A stretch of DNA of 64,000 nt from Chrysemys picta bellii (taxonomy: Eukaryota; Chordata; Testudines; Emydidae): assembly GCF_011386835.1 (NCBI RefSeq), contig NC_088794.1:90752009-90816008 (forward strand). Reading direction: 5' to 3'. Below, piece by piece: positions 37,811-47,635 of the stretch; within the stretch, counting starts at the first letter, position 1, and each line of letters begins with the position of its first letter. The notes under the pieces were generated by a model, which saw only the letters and a list, made by a program, of their open reading frames with translations, was not told the origin of the DNA and made no database searches. A program made the position numbers and the translations under genes.

Positions 37811-38950
37811 GAATCATCAAATCACAGAAATGTAAAGCTGGAAGCGACCTCAACAGGTCATCAAGTCCATCCCCCTGCGCTGAGGCAGGACCAAGTAAAA
37901 CCAGACCATCCTTGACAGGTATTTGTCTAACCTGTTCTTAGAAACTTCTAGTGATGAGGATTCCACACCACTCCCTTGGAACTTGTTCCACAACTTAAAT
38001 ACTCGTATAATCAGAAAGGTTTTCCTAATATCTAACCTAAATCTGCCTTGCAACAGATCAAGCCCATTACTTCTTTTCCTATATTCAGTGGACAAAGAGA
38101 ACAGTTGATCACAGTCCTCTTTATAACAGCCCTTAACATATTTGAAGACTGTTATTCTTTTTTGAAGTCTAAACATGCCCAGTTGTTTTTTTTTAACCTT
38201 CCCTCACAGGTTTTCTAACCCTTTTATCATTTTTGTTGCTCTACTCTGAACTCTCTCCAATTTTTCAACATCATTCCTAAACTGTAGCACCCAGCACTAG
38301 ACACAATACTCCAGCTGAAGTCTTACCATTGCTTAATAGAGCAGGACAATTACCTCCTGTGTCTTACATACAAGGCACCTGTTAATACATCCCAGAATGA
38401 TATTAACCTTTTTAGCAACTACATCACATTGACTCATATTTCATTTGTTATCCACTATAATCCCCAGATCCTTTTCAGCAGTACTTCCACCTAGCCAGTT
38501 ATTCCCCATTTTGTAGTTGCACATTTGATTTTTCCTGCGTAAGTGAAGTACTTTGCACTTGTCTTAACTGAATTTTCTCTTGTTGATTTCAGACCAATTC
38601 TTTAATTTGTCAAGGTCATTTTAAATTTTAATCCTGTCCTCCAAAGTGCTTGCAACCCCTCCCAGCTTGGTGTCATCCATAGACTTTACAAGATTTTCTC
38701 CAATACATTATCTCAGACATTAATGAAAATATTGAGTAGTACCGGACTCAGGACAGAACACCACTAGATATACCCCTCCCCCAGTTTGACAGCGAACATT
38801 GATAACTACTCTTTGATTACTGTCTTTCAGACAGTTGTGCACCCACTTTATAGTTATTTACTCTAGACCACATTTCCCTAGTTCGCCTATGAGAATGTCA
38901 TGATTATGCTGGGTTTCGAAAATTGCCTTATTGTGGATTGTTCCTTTAAT
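37811..38950 (-). mobile_element. CR1 LINE, ORF2 RT to 3' end
   Basis: On the minus strand the element runs from a truncated RT palm (DILIGELGKCGLE near 38900) through the thumb to an intact-looking C-terminal block GRFRLDIRKTF with SSSLEVSKNRLDKYL, and ends in the CR1 tail (complement of AATCATCAAATCACAGAAAT). The frame is broken several times. The plus-strand text here is the familiar complement of turtle CR1 ORF2. Confidence 0.9.
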
Positions 38951-38974
38951 TAAGTGTACAGCAAACATGTAAGG

Positions 38975-39375
38975 AAATGTGTCCAATGGTTAAAAAAGCT
39001 GACTGGGTTCATGAGTTCTATTCCCCACTTTTTCATTGTATGACTATGGGCAAGACATGGTATAATTTTTCTGTGCCTCTGTAAAATGGGTACAGTACTA
39101 TTTACATAATGGGTATTGTGTATCCCATCCCATCTCCTAGAACTGGAAGGGACCTTGAAAGGTCATCAAGTCCAGCCCGCTGCCTTCACTAGCAGGACCA
39201 AGTACTGATTTTGTCCCAGATCCCTAAGTGGCCCCCTCAAGGATTGAACTCACAACCCTGGGTTTAGCAGGCCAATGCTCAAACCACTGAGCGATCCCTT
39301 TAGATTCAATAATTAATGTTTTAAAGCCCTTTGAAGTTGTCCAGCTCTATGTACATGCTAAGAATTATTACTGAG
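38975..39375 (+). mobile_element. MIR-type SINE split by a Cry SINE
   Basis: The left part has GGTTAAAAAAGCTGACTGGG, CTATGGGCAAGACATGG, TGTGCCTCTGTAAAATGGGT. The right part has TTAATGTTTTAAAGCCCTTT, GAAGTTGTCCAGCTCTATGT. Together they read as one MIR with the Cry SINE (39121-39300) inside. Confidence 0.75.
39121..39300 (-). mobile_element. Turtle tRNA-derived Cry/PolIII SINE
   Basis: On the minus strand: an A-box region GGATCGCTCAGTGGTTTGAG, a B box GGTTGTGAGTTCAATCC (39241-39257), a linker GATCTGGGACAAAATCAGTA, then a CR1-like tail ending GGTCCCTTCCAGTTC. A tRNA-type head joined to a CR1 3' end is the hallmark of hidden-necked turtle SINEs. Confidence 0.92.
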
Positions 39376-41309
39376 TGGAATGTACCTGCCTGTTGCCTAA
39401 GAATAAGGCTGTGAATCAGGGAGATATAAGTTGCAGGAACATCTTAATGTCAGAGAGGTGAAAGCTTTGGATCTATCAGGCTGCTAGAAGTTAACTGGAA
39501 CTGTCTGTGCACATAGACATGTGAGAGTAAAGCCTGAATGAATGATATGTAACTGGACCATGACAAGAAAGTTACTATTAATTTGAACTCATACATTTGG
39601 ATTCTGGACTGTAGCTAACTAACTCTGCCTTGGTAGATTGGATATGGGATACAGAGGCTGTAAAACAATCAGTTCTTCTTAATGCTTTGAGTAGAGGGAC
39701 ACAGGTACAGCTGATAGACCAACTGAGGCTCCTGGAGTATATGAGCCGCTGCTGCAGTCTCCTGAAAGTGCAGGGTGGAAATGACACAGCTAAACCCTTG
39801 TAAGTTTTCATAAGGGTTTAACTGAAACAACAGGCAAATATGAAAGTCATGGCAATTTATTTTGATTAACAAATGTATGCAAATATGTGTGCAAATAAGC
39901 TGTGGCCATCCAGCTCCTCGCAAGCTGCCAGTGCAGCTTTCTGCACCAAAAGGTTTGGGCATCTCTAGCGTCTTGTATCCTACTCAGTCTCTAGTTTTGG
40001 ATCCAGAATATCTGCCAGGGGAAGCTAAGAAGGCAACGTGCATGGGAGCGTTGAGGAAATGTGACAGACTCCCTTAGCTCTTCCTAAGGGGATTCTAACA
40101 GATGGGAGGGAGCTGAAAAGAAAGGCGATGGCCGCTCAGAGATTTGGATGAGACAATGGGGATGAATAATTTGAAGTGCTTCAGCATGTTGCCCGATGAG
40201 GTTGAAAGAAAGTTGGTCATTTAAAGTTTTAAAATAGTTTTGTTTAAACAGTATGTAAATCATCTTATTGTAGCTGTGTGGACACAAATCCTATTTGATG
40301 GTCTAGGATTGTATAATGTAGGCCTGTAGTAGAAATCCTATCTTTCCCTCCCAATGCATGATACAGAGAGACGATTTTTGCACACCTTTCAACTGACACT
40401 ATCTAGTAGTTTGGGGATGCTAAATTTGGGCATTGTCCCCTACTAATGGATGAAATTAATCCCAGGGGAAGAAAATAGAGCTGCACGAGGGGTAGATTTG
40501 GTGCAATAGGGCTAGAAATAAAGTGCTCAGGAACCACCTTGGAATTTAAAGAAAACAGTTTTTGTGGGATTGAAACAATTCTAGAGCAGTTTTGTGAACT
40601 CACACACAACTGCACTGTGTGTGAGTTCACGAGAACAAGACTGAGAAACTGACCAGACTGGTTTCTGTGTTCAAGCTGAAAGAAGAGAAAAAGCTAAACA
40701 AACCACATAAAAAATTAAAAGTAAATTAAATTTATACAGTTCATTTAAATTTAATAGTCTGAGGTGTTATTAGTAACACAGGGAAGGACCTTTTTTAAAC
40801 TAAATTACATTTATTTTGACAATGTCAATTTAAATCCTCAGGGTGAATAATTTTGCAGAGAGGCTTTAATTAATATGTATATCCCAAATGCAATCTTAGT
40901 GTCCTTACCACCTTGCATAGGCATCCTGAGTCACTCATGCTGCTTGGGATTCATCAACCTATATTACATTCCTCCTCTCATGCAAGCTTTTAAATATGTT
41001 TATAAACATATTTTATATCACACCCAAGATAGGACAATTCTTGTATACTTGGTAGAATCAGGAGTAGCATATTTGCAACCTTAAAAATTATATTTTTTAA
41101 AAATAGTCCTTACGTGTTTGATCCCCTTAGATTACTGAAATGAAGAAGATTTAAAAAAAAACCACTTATTCTCCATTGATGCTTTTGTTTTCTTGTTGTT
41201 CACTTTTCTCCATTTCACTTAGTTTGGACAGTGAATTACAGTGACGCTTCCTGGTTCTGATACATGAGCTCAATGCTGTTTTGTTTGGATGTGCTACACA
41301 GCAGGGGAC
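39376..41309. other. Unannotated AT-rich flank beyond DPF3
   Basis: No gene, exon or clear transposon recognised. Open frames here (for example 39669-39962 and 40875-41084) have no domain-like composition. It may include more distal DPF3 3' UTR if a farther poly(A) site is used. Confidence 0.4.
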
Positions 41310-41332
41310 TGTTTAAATAAAGGAAAGCTATT

Positions 41333-41338
41333 TTTATT
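41333..41338 (-). promoter_or_regulatory. Candidate polyadenylation signal for DPF3
   Basis: TTTATT on the plus strand reads AATAAA on the minus strand, about 880 nt past the DPF3 stop. A GTGTAG stretch follows on the transcript strand within about 40 nt, which could serve as a weak downstream element. This is one of several possible sites. Confidence 0.3.
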
Positions 41339-42099
41339 TAAATTTTAAAACCACCATGACAATCTTTCTTTTCAGGTTCTGTAAACCATTACTCCTCACC
41401 TCTTTTTAAATAAAAAACAGGCTTTTGGATCTGAACTATATAACAGCGCCACTTTAAGATGGTCTCCCTGAACATTAAAAAAAGCTGGAAGGGGTGGAGT
41501 AGGTGTCTCTGAGTCTATATATATATTCCATTCTTCTTTCATTTACAGTAAAATCAAATATCTAATATCAGTAAAATCAAAGGGTTTGATGATTCAGCAA
41601 AGAAACTGTCACCCAAGGAATTTTAGATCAGTTCCTGTCTCAGTGGCACTATGCTCGTGTTATTCACGACTCAGGAAGAACGGAGCTACCACAACCTTTA
41701 AAGCCTCTCTAGATCTACACAGTGTTGCAGTAAAGTGGTTTTCAGTCAAGCCTGTGAGGAGTAACAATTCCCAACATCCCAACCAAAGCATATCATCAGT
41801 AGTGCTTTGGGAACTATGTTGCTATTTCTTTCTTTACAAAGAAGATCAAACAAAAAAGCACAAGGCCACACAAAATTGACTCCTTGGTATCAGTATAACA
41901 ATTTCCCCCTTAACATAGTGCATGTGAGCCTATTACAATACAGCATCAACCATGCACAGCAGTGAAGAGATTCCATTTGGAGAATTAAAAGGAGAACATG
42001 TTTCTTCTAGTAGAACCCAGGAGTTACTATATTAGTGAAATCTTACTCTTTGACAATAAATACCATTGTTATCTCTTCTTATACTTGAGTGTCCATTCT

Positions 42100-42142
42100 C
42101 TTCGATGTGTTTGTGTGTGTGTGTGCGCGCATGTGTGTGTCT
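42100..42142. repeat. TG/CA microsatellite in DPF3 3' UTR
   Basis: Imperfect TG run with TGCGCGCATG interruptions. In DPF3 mRNA sense it is a CA-rich tract close to the stop codon. CA-rich tracts are known binding sites for hnRNP L in general; any role here is inference. Confidence 0.8.
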
Positions 42143-42214
42143 GTGTTCTGGATGGGAACTGTGCGCTGGTACCACAACTCCAGAAGCAAATTGCATCTTG
42201 ATCCCTGGAGCTCC

Positions 42215-42285
42215 TTAGGCTTGAAAGCCAAAAGCTGATGCTCTCTCTCTGAGTAGTTCCCGGCACAAATGACAACTCCAGCTCC
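42215..42285 (-). CDS. DPF3: DPF3 terminal coding exon with stop codon
   Basis: Last coding exon on the minus strand. The acceptor is TTGATTTACAG. The exon's first two bases (GG) join the single G of the previous exon to make Gly, and then 22 codons read SWSCHLCRELLRERASAFGF-Q-A before TAA at 42215-42217. SCHLC supplies the last two zinc ligands, so all eight ligands of PHD2 are present across the three exons. The human DPF3b tail, as I recall it, reads WELLKEKASAFGCQA, so this copy differs by conservative W/R, K/R and C/F changes. The short length and different local frame hide it from ORF-based prediction. This exon defines the long (DPF3b-like) isoform. I did not find the alternative terminal exon of the DPF3a isoform in the window. 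Confidence 0.93.
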
Positions 42286-43194
42286 CTGTAAATCAATGAA
42301 AAATCAATCAATCTCACATGCACAGTATTAACTCTGAATACTGAGACTGTATGCTAGGGATGGTTTCAACGGGACTGAAGGTATCTGCCCCAACTGGAAT
42401 TTCCAATGTATTTCTGAAGCAAGTACAGCATTGCTCCTTTCCTGCTGGTGTTGTTCACTTAGAGTCAGACTAACCCCAGAAGTTACTGGTCAGTTGTGAT
42501 GTGCAGCCTCACAATACTTTTTGTCATTTGATAACTTAATCCCGGCACTTCCCAATTAAACAGAAATCCTGGCTATTCAATTTCCAAAAAGTTTCTCCCT
42601 GTCAGTTTGGTTTCCTCTTTAGCAAAATTTAAAAAACATAAAACTCCTGTGGTCTTACACATCATGGCTACATAGTTGATTCATAATTATTCTTGTCTCA
42701 GCCCTGTTAGACATTCCAATACACTCCATTAGAATCATTCTGTAGGCCTCTGTCAGTTTCTATTGGGCTCTATTGATTTTAATTGGAAGCCCACCAACCT
42801 CAAGAACTAGTAGATCAATGGGCCAGTTCTTATGTTCCAAAACCAACTAACAAATCAGAACCAACAGAAACACTTTCAAGTGCAATTTCTTCCAAGGACA
42901 TAACTATGTACTGAATATAATACAGATCTGAAAATGTCTCCCTTTCCAAGGTACAGATGGTCTGAACAGCACTGAAAACTACCCTAAATAGTTTTTGGCT
43001 AGTCTAAATATGTCAAGGAGGCACTGCACATGCTGCCTGAACACAACAAGAAGATGGAGTCTCACTGGCCATTATAACTCCATGTTTAATGACATTGTAT
43101 GTGGATTAATAAAAACAAAACCATTCCCATAAAACATTAGAGACAGGCCTAAACCATAAGACCATCTCTAATTAGGGCATTTATAAACTCTGCT
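42286..43194 (-). other. DPF3 last intron, part without elements
   Basis: Between the terminal exon and DIRS copy 1. No repeat identified. Confidence 0.5.
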
Positions 43195-43204
43195 GGGGAA
43201 GAAA

Positions 43205-43400
43205 AGGAGAGATTCCTTAACTCTACAGTATCTGGAGTTCTTCAAGATGTTTTGACCCTATGGGTGCACCATGTGTGTGCATGCGCACCCATGCACCTTT
43301 CATCAGAGATTTTTCAGCAACAGCATCCATGGGTCTGTGCCTGCACCCACACATCTTCATGCTCCAGATGGAGAATATATAGGGAGGGGCAGACCTGCCA
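43205..43400 (-). repeat. Left terminal repeat of DIRS copy 1
   Basis: Begins around CTGGAGTTCTTCAAGATG and runs through a GC-rich promoter-like stretch to GAGAATATATAGG. The same layout (GTTCTT-AAGATGTG followed by CCCTAT) opens DIRS copy 2 at 58635. In this family the repeat drives transcription and takes part in circularisation. Confidence 0.7.
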
Positions 43401-43479
43401 TTGCTCCAGTTTCTTCTCAACCCCAAAGTTCAAAGGCAAGGACTCTGAAGCAGAGAGGAAAGGGAGGGCAGAGTGGAGT

Positions 43480-43575
43480 ACCCCTAGGGACATAATATTT
43501 CAAAGAACTCCAGTTACTGTACAGGTAAGAAACCTCTCCTTCTTCAAGTTATTGTTCCTATGGGGGCTCCATGTT
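43480..43575 (-). repeat. Internal complementary region of DIRS copy 1
   Basis: Contains CAAAGAACTCCAGTTACTG next to ACAGGTAAGAAACC, the reverse complement of the outer end of the left terminal repeat. It is followed by CTTCTTCAAGTTATTGTTCC, which repeats the terminal motif in the other direction. Such a joint copy of both element ends is diagnostic of DIRS elements. Confidence 0.7.
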
Positions 43576-43629
43576 AGGTAACTCTCAAACAGTACCTCAG
43601 GTACGGAGAAGGGTACTGAGCAGACAAGT

Positions 43630-43994
43630 TCAGAACACTTTGGCGCACAGCCTCACCAAAGGCTGCAGCTGATCTAGAGGTGTGAATGACAACATAATGC
43701 TGGGAAAAGGTGTGCACCAATGACCAGATGGCAGCTTTGCAAATGTCTGGAATGATATGTTCTTAAGTGGGGTTATAGAGGTGGATTTCACCCTAGTGGA
43801 ATGAGCAGTTCCCAACATAGATGGTGTACCCCAAAAGCTTCGTAACATGCTAAGATACATCCTAAGACCCATTTAGATAGTCTTTGGGTGAAAAGAGGAG
43901 CTCCTTTCATTCTCTCTGAAATGGAGACAACAAGTCTAGGAGAGGATTTGAAGGGTTTAGTCTTGTTGAGATAGAAAGCAAGGGCTCTTTTCAC
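43630..43994 (-). pseudogene. DIRS copy 1 tyrosine recombinase, frameshifted
   Basis: The C-terminal half of a DIRS tyrosine recombinase is spread over two overlapping frames. The upstream frame (43788-43994) has RALAFYLNKTKPF and RLSKWVLGCILACY, matching the R-ALAFYLDRT and RISRWI-QCI blocks of the family. The downstream frame (43630-43872) has HSTRVKSTSI, the catalytic HxxR block, then the AKLPSGHWCTPF to SFTPLDQLQP region that normally carries the Tyr nucleophile in an HY motif. A frameshift lies near 43800. The enzyme joins circular cDNA to the target by strand exchange, not with an integrase. Confidence 0.8.
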
Positions 43995-44565
43995 ATCTAA
44001 AGTTTTGAGACTGATCTCTTCCCTTGAAGCATGAGGTTTGGGGTAAAAAAGAGCAGTAGCTGAATGTCCTGGTTGATGTGAAAGTCTGATGAGACTTCAG
44101 ATAAGAAGCAAGCATGAGGACAAAGTCACCTGGCCTCGGTAGAACACAGTACATGGTAGATCAGTCATAAGAGCTCCCAATTCACTTATTCTTCTGGCTG
44201 AAGCAATGGCTATGAGGAATGCAGGTTTTTGCAGCAGGGAATAACTCCCCATATGTTCAAAGGGGGTTTCTCAAGGCATTGAGAACTAAATTAAGGTTCC
44301 AAAGTGGAGTAGACTGTCCTATGTGAGGAAAGAGGTTGGCCAATCCCTTCAGGAATCTTGTAGTGGCAGGTTGCACAAAAAGTGACACCCCTTCAACTGG
44401 CTGGTGAAAGGCTGTAATGGCAGCCAGGTGAACTTTAATAAAGCTGAATGATAAGCCTACTTTTTTTTTTCAATTTAATAGGTAGTCATGTATGATAGAG
44501 AGGTAAGACTCAGAGATGGAGAATGACAGCTGTTCACCAAAGTCAGAAATGACAGTTCAGCCTAC

Positions 44566-44957
44566 TGTTTAACCCTGGGTCCAGGGCGGGCAGAGACCAG
44601 AAACGAACCAAGGTCAGTACCAGGACAGAAGTTGAATGCCAGAGCTAGAGGGTAAACTAGAGTTATAGGCCAGGGACAGAGCCGGGGATCAAAGCCAAAG
44701 CTAATGGAGAATGGGCTGGAGCAAAAGCAGGAGCAGGGACTGGAACAAGGCAAGCACAGTTGCAGATATGATATGCATTTAGCAGCTGCTGATCTGCTGG
44801 GAGGCCAGTTTTATAAGCAGAGCTGCTAAACCAGCTGCCAATGAGGAGCTGTGGCTACTGTGTCAGTTCCAAGGCAGTGAAGCTGGGCTCATTGGTTGCA
44901 GTGAAGTTAGTCAGGGTGCAGGTCAGCAGCTGGTCCGAAACGGTCTGGCCCCTCACA
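44566..44957 (+). repeat. Unclassified interspersed repeat inserted in DIRS copy 1
   Basis: Purine-rich stretch with repeated CAGAG, GGTCAG and GGGCAGGAGC-like words. It interrupts the DIRS sequence between the RNase H side and the recombinase. The style resembles a turtle repeat I recall as LTR-like. I could not find a clean target duplication; CCTACTG at the left and CAGTAGG at the right are inverted, not direct. Confidence 0.45.
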
Positions 44958-45360
44958 GTAGGTTTTCCTCAGGACAGGCTTCCTACTATTCAGCAGCACA
45001 GACTGCAGCTCAAGAGAACAATCCTGTTCTAGGCCCAAGAGCCATCGAGGATCAAAGCCCAGAGGTGTAATACAGTGAGATTGGGGTGGGAACTATATTT
45101 GTCTCAACCATTTTGGAGCTAAAAGAATAACCACTGCTTTCTGCTGTTTCAGCCTATTCAGGACTCTGAGGAGCAATGGTGTTGATAAATGTATAGCAGA
45201 ACCCGAGGCTAAGGGCTGAAGAAGGAATCTTCCAGGGAGTTGTGACCAAATCCTCCCCTAAGGAAGAGGAGATGGCATTTTGTATTGGAGTCACGAAGAG
45301 GTCTATCGCTGAAGAATCCCAGGTGAGAAAGATCTTCCGAAAGACAGTATTGCTCAGTTC

Positions 45361-45760
45361 TTATTTGTGATCCTGGCACAAATGTCTGCTCAGAGTGTCT
45401 GCAAAGGTGTTCTGCAGACCCGGTAGATGGGCTGAGATGTCAATTTGGTGGGTGAGACACCAGTTCCAGAGCTTTATTTCCTCTGCACATAAAGATTGGG
45501 ATGTTGCGCCTCCTTGGTGGTTGACGTAGTATATCATCGCTCGGTTGTCTGTCATGCCTCTTACGGAGTGACCCTGGATCCTGAGTAGGAAGTGAAGGGA
45601 TACACATTGGACTGCCCTGAGCTCAATAACGTTGATGTAGAGCAACAATTCCTGTGGGCCCATTTGCCCTGTGCTGTGGAGTCCTGAAAGTGAGCTCCCC
45701 AACCTCGCATGGATGCATCTATGAGGATGATCCTTGTGGTAGATGAATCCTTGTGGAAGA
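45361..45760 (-). pseudogene. DIRS copy 1 RNase H domain
   Basis: Shows the four acidic residues of a retroelement RNase H: Asp in IDASMRGWGAH (near 45690), Glu in NVIELRAVQ, Asp in MTDNRAMIYYVNHQGG, and Asp in NTFADTLSRH. The first block lies in a different frame from the rest, so a frameshift separates them. In DIRS elements this domain is fused to the C-terminus of RT and removes the RNA strand of the RNA:DNA hybrid. The domain seems chemically complete, but it follows a deleted RT palm. Confidence 0.85.
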
Positions 45761-46001
45761 TGAATGCAAAAATGTAAAACCTTCTTCTGTTGAATTTGAG
45801 AGGAACCAATTCAATTCCACCAGTAACAGGAGGGATTGAGCTTCCTGCTTCAAGAGACCCTGATGAGAAGGGTTTTTGAAAAGGGATAGGGAGAAGGGGG
45901 AAGGAGTTGAATGGGGTGGTGTATCCTAATGAAATTATTTCCAATATCCATCTGTTTGATGAGCTCCCAGGAAGGTGTGAAATGGGAGAGAGAATCCCCA
46001 T
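45761..46001 (-). pseudogene. DIRS copy 1 pre-palm RT region, truncated by internal deletion
   Basis: The frame reads RWILEIISLGYTTPFNSFP, then IELVPLKFNRRRFYIFAF. These match the conserved N-terminal region of DIRS RT, where a VL-VI-TGYT-F block precedes GFYS-YFLVPKK. Immediately after it the reading passes to RNase H, so the palm with its YxDD motif has been removed. The junction lies around 45760. Confidence 0.8.
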
Positions 46002-46022
46002 AAATGGATGGAGGACAGAATG

Positions 46023-46578
46023 TTACAGCGTAGGATTCATACAGCGTGGTGATTCATGACTGTCAACCAATAGGCCAAAATGGCCACTTGGATGAAGTTG
46101 GTGACTAGGAGGCAGCAATAGAATACTGCTTGTGGAAGGTGAAATACTGAACTGGACGAGACTGTTGGACTGTCTGTGACTTGTTATATTTTTGTTGTTG
46201 TTGTTGCAGGGATGTAAATGCCCAAGGATTGCAGGGTCTTTGTGAGAGTTCAGGGACTCATCTGTCTGATTGCTGAAGGGCTTGGGCCCTTCCAAGGGAA
46301 GATCTTCTAATGTATTCTACACTTCTCTAGGAAGACCAGAGGATTGCAGCCATGAACCTCGACACATAAATATAACTGAAGACATAAAGTGAAAGGCTGT
46401 GCCAGCCACACTGAGTAAGGCTTGCAATTGTCTCTTCTTCTGAAATAAAGGCTTGAAATTGGTCCTTCTGCTCCTGTGGCAGATGGTCAATAAAATATTT
46501 GATGTAATTGGTTGAGTTGTACTTCACCAACAAGGCATCCCTGAACTGTAGCACAGCTGAAGAATAACTCTTGCATCC
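46023..46578 (-). pseudogene. DIRS copy 1 gag remnant
   Basis: Two broken frames carry gag blocks typical of vertebrate DIRS. One is KSYSSAVLQFRDALL with YIKYFIDHLPQEQKDQF and FISEEETIA (46327-46578). The other is LEGPKPFSNQTDESLNSHKD (46023-46295). Gag is cut at its 5' side by the PLE-derived tail at 46579. Confidence 0.75.
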
Positions 46579-46710
46579 AAGTATCAAAGGGGTAGCCGTG
46601 TCAGTCTGGATCTGTAAAAGCAGCAAAGAGACTGTGGCATCTTATATACTAACAGACGTATAGGAGCATGAACTTTTGTGGGTGAATACCCACTTTTTCG
46701 GATGCATCCT
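46579..46710 (-). mobile_element. PLE tail (short Penelope-derived repeat) in DIRS gag
   Basis: On the minus strand it reads from CCGAAAAAGTGGGTATTCAC through GTCTGTTAGTATATAAG to GGCTACCCCTTTGATA. This is the abundant short turtle repeat that is homologous to the 3' tail of the PLE at 58058. TGCATCC occurs at both borders (572-578 and 703-709 after 46000), a possible 7-bp target duplication, although the right copy may belong to the element. The hammerhead-like core is degraded here (AAAA in place of GAAA). Confidence 0.8.
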
Positions 46711-46752
46711 TGCAAGCCTTCCTCAGTGTGGCTGGCACAGCCTTTCACTTTA
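46711..46752. repeat. 42-bp inverted copy of DIRS gag sequence
   Basis: This segment is the reverse complement of 46385-46426, with one mismatch in 42. The first copy is part of the DIRS gag frame; the second lies just beyond the PLE tail, in opposite orientation. Homology stops abruptly at both ends. Confidence 0.9.
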
Positions 46753-47154
46753 GGACAGCCTACTCCCAACATTCTCCAACATGGAGTATTGTAAACTCCC
46801 CATATTTGAGAGGTAGATTAATGTTAAACAGGGCCCAGACCCACTTTATCAGCCCTCATCCCCACTAGACAGGAGACTTCTAGCTCAGGCTTTCCCCAGT
46901 ACAGAATCTCCAGCCCTTCCAAATGGTCTCTTGTTTTCCTTCAGGACTAGGTCCTTGATCTGCCTCCCTGGTAGCCAACTGTCAGCAATCAGATGTGCAC
47001 TACAAAGCTACCTGACATTTTGCCTCTGCCTCATTGCTCTAAATCTGGTTCCCAATTCCTTCACCCACCTTGCCCAAGACCACCTTCTGAATTTCCTCCC
47101 TCCTCCCCATGGGCCCTGCTGTGGCTCTCGATGTAGACTTCCAGAACATGTTAC
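46753..47154. other. Intron stretch without recognised element
   Basis: Part of the DPF3 intron downstream of the PHD2-core exon. It is pyrimidine-rich on the plus strand. I could not link it to DIRS or to any LINE. Confidence 0.4.
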
Positions 47155-47236
47155 CTTCTGGAGGTTCAGACACTGGTGGGTTTAAACAATACATGTGATA
47201 GCCACGGTCGCAGTCATCACAGAAGAGCAGCTGGTC
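47155..47236 (-). CDS. DPF3: DPF3 coding exon: PHD2 core
   Basis: Internal coding exon on the minus strand, 82 nt (27 codons plus one base). It has a TTCTGCTTCAG acceptor and a GTAACA donor. It encodes [18 protein letters not shown] followed by NPPVSEPPE and the first base of a Gly codon. The CDDC pair, the His of GYH and the Cys of MYC supply ligands 3 to 6 of the second PHD zinc finger. NPPV after MYCL is the DPF3 form; DPF2 has TPSM as I remember it. The intron to the upstream exon is 1997 bp and holds a CR1. The intron to the downstream exon is 4869 bp and holds DIRS copy 1. A longer open frame around this exon (to 47039 and 47296) is read-through into intron on both sides and is not protein. 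Confidence 0.95.
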
Positions 47237-47635
47237 CTGAAGCAGAATTGTTGACGGGGAGAGGGAGGAAAGCAAGAGAGAGAGAGAGAGAGACACAGAG
47301 AATGTTGATTAGTCTATTGCTGAGGTGGGAACACAAGCATATATAAATCAGTACTGCACACATTTGAACACAGCTTTAACAATAAGCACATAGGGAACAT
47401 GAATGGATTTACAAAACCTCACATTTCTGCTTCCAGGGTCAACCACACACTCTCCTCACTTTGCCACAACGACCCCTTCTGGCCACATCTGAGTTGAACA
47501 AGACAGCTTGAGTTTCTAACTGATAAATCTCCCTTTGAGCTGGGGGAATGCATTAGCAAGATCAGATAAACAGAGAGACATTTACCCCCAGACCACACCC
47601 ATATATGAGATTGGATTTCCCACTTCATTATGCCC

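Larger units (their letters stand above)
41310..42214 (-). other. DPF3: Probable DPF3 3' untranslated region
   Basis: Sequence downstream of the DPF3 stop codon. It contains no recognisable repeat apart from a CA run (mRNA sense) near 42100-42142, about 75 nt after the stop. A candidate polyadenylation signal AATAAA (TTTATT on the plus strand) lies at 41333-41338 in an AT-rich stretch. Other A-rich candidates exist near 41405 and 40810, so the true mRNA end is uncertain. The extent given is an inference from the first plausible signal. Confidence 0.4.
43195..46578 (-). mobile_element. DIRS-family retrotransposon, copy 1 (defective)
   Basis: Tyrosine-recombinase retrotransposon in the last DPF3 intron, same strand as the gene. 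Reading 5' to 3' on the minus strand it holds a gag fragment, the start of RT, RNase H, an insertion of another repeat, the tyrosine recombinase, then the internal complementary region and the left terminal repeat. The 5' (right) end is truncated: gag runs straight into a PLE tail and no right terminal repeat was found. The RT palm is missing; the frame jumps from the pre-palm motif RRRFYIFAF to the RNase H start DASMRGWGAH within about 20 codons. Several frameshifts separate the parts, so it cannot be autonomous. Confidence 0.88.

Noticed and set aside
1..40000. 3' exons of RGS6, the convergent neighbour of DPF3 in mammals
   Set aside because: Looked for RGS-domain-like reading on the plus strand and found none; not supported.
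43195..46578. Endogenous retrovirus or LTR element
   Set aside because: No protease, integrase or direct LTRs; the tyrosine recombinase and internal complementary region show DIRS.
47039..47296. 85-codon open frame with a PHD motif taken as a small gene
   Set aside because: Only 47155-47236 is coding; both sides are intron with good splice borders, and the Ser/Leu-rich start is a GA microsatellite translated.
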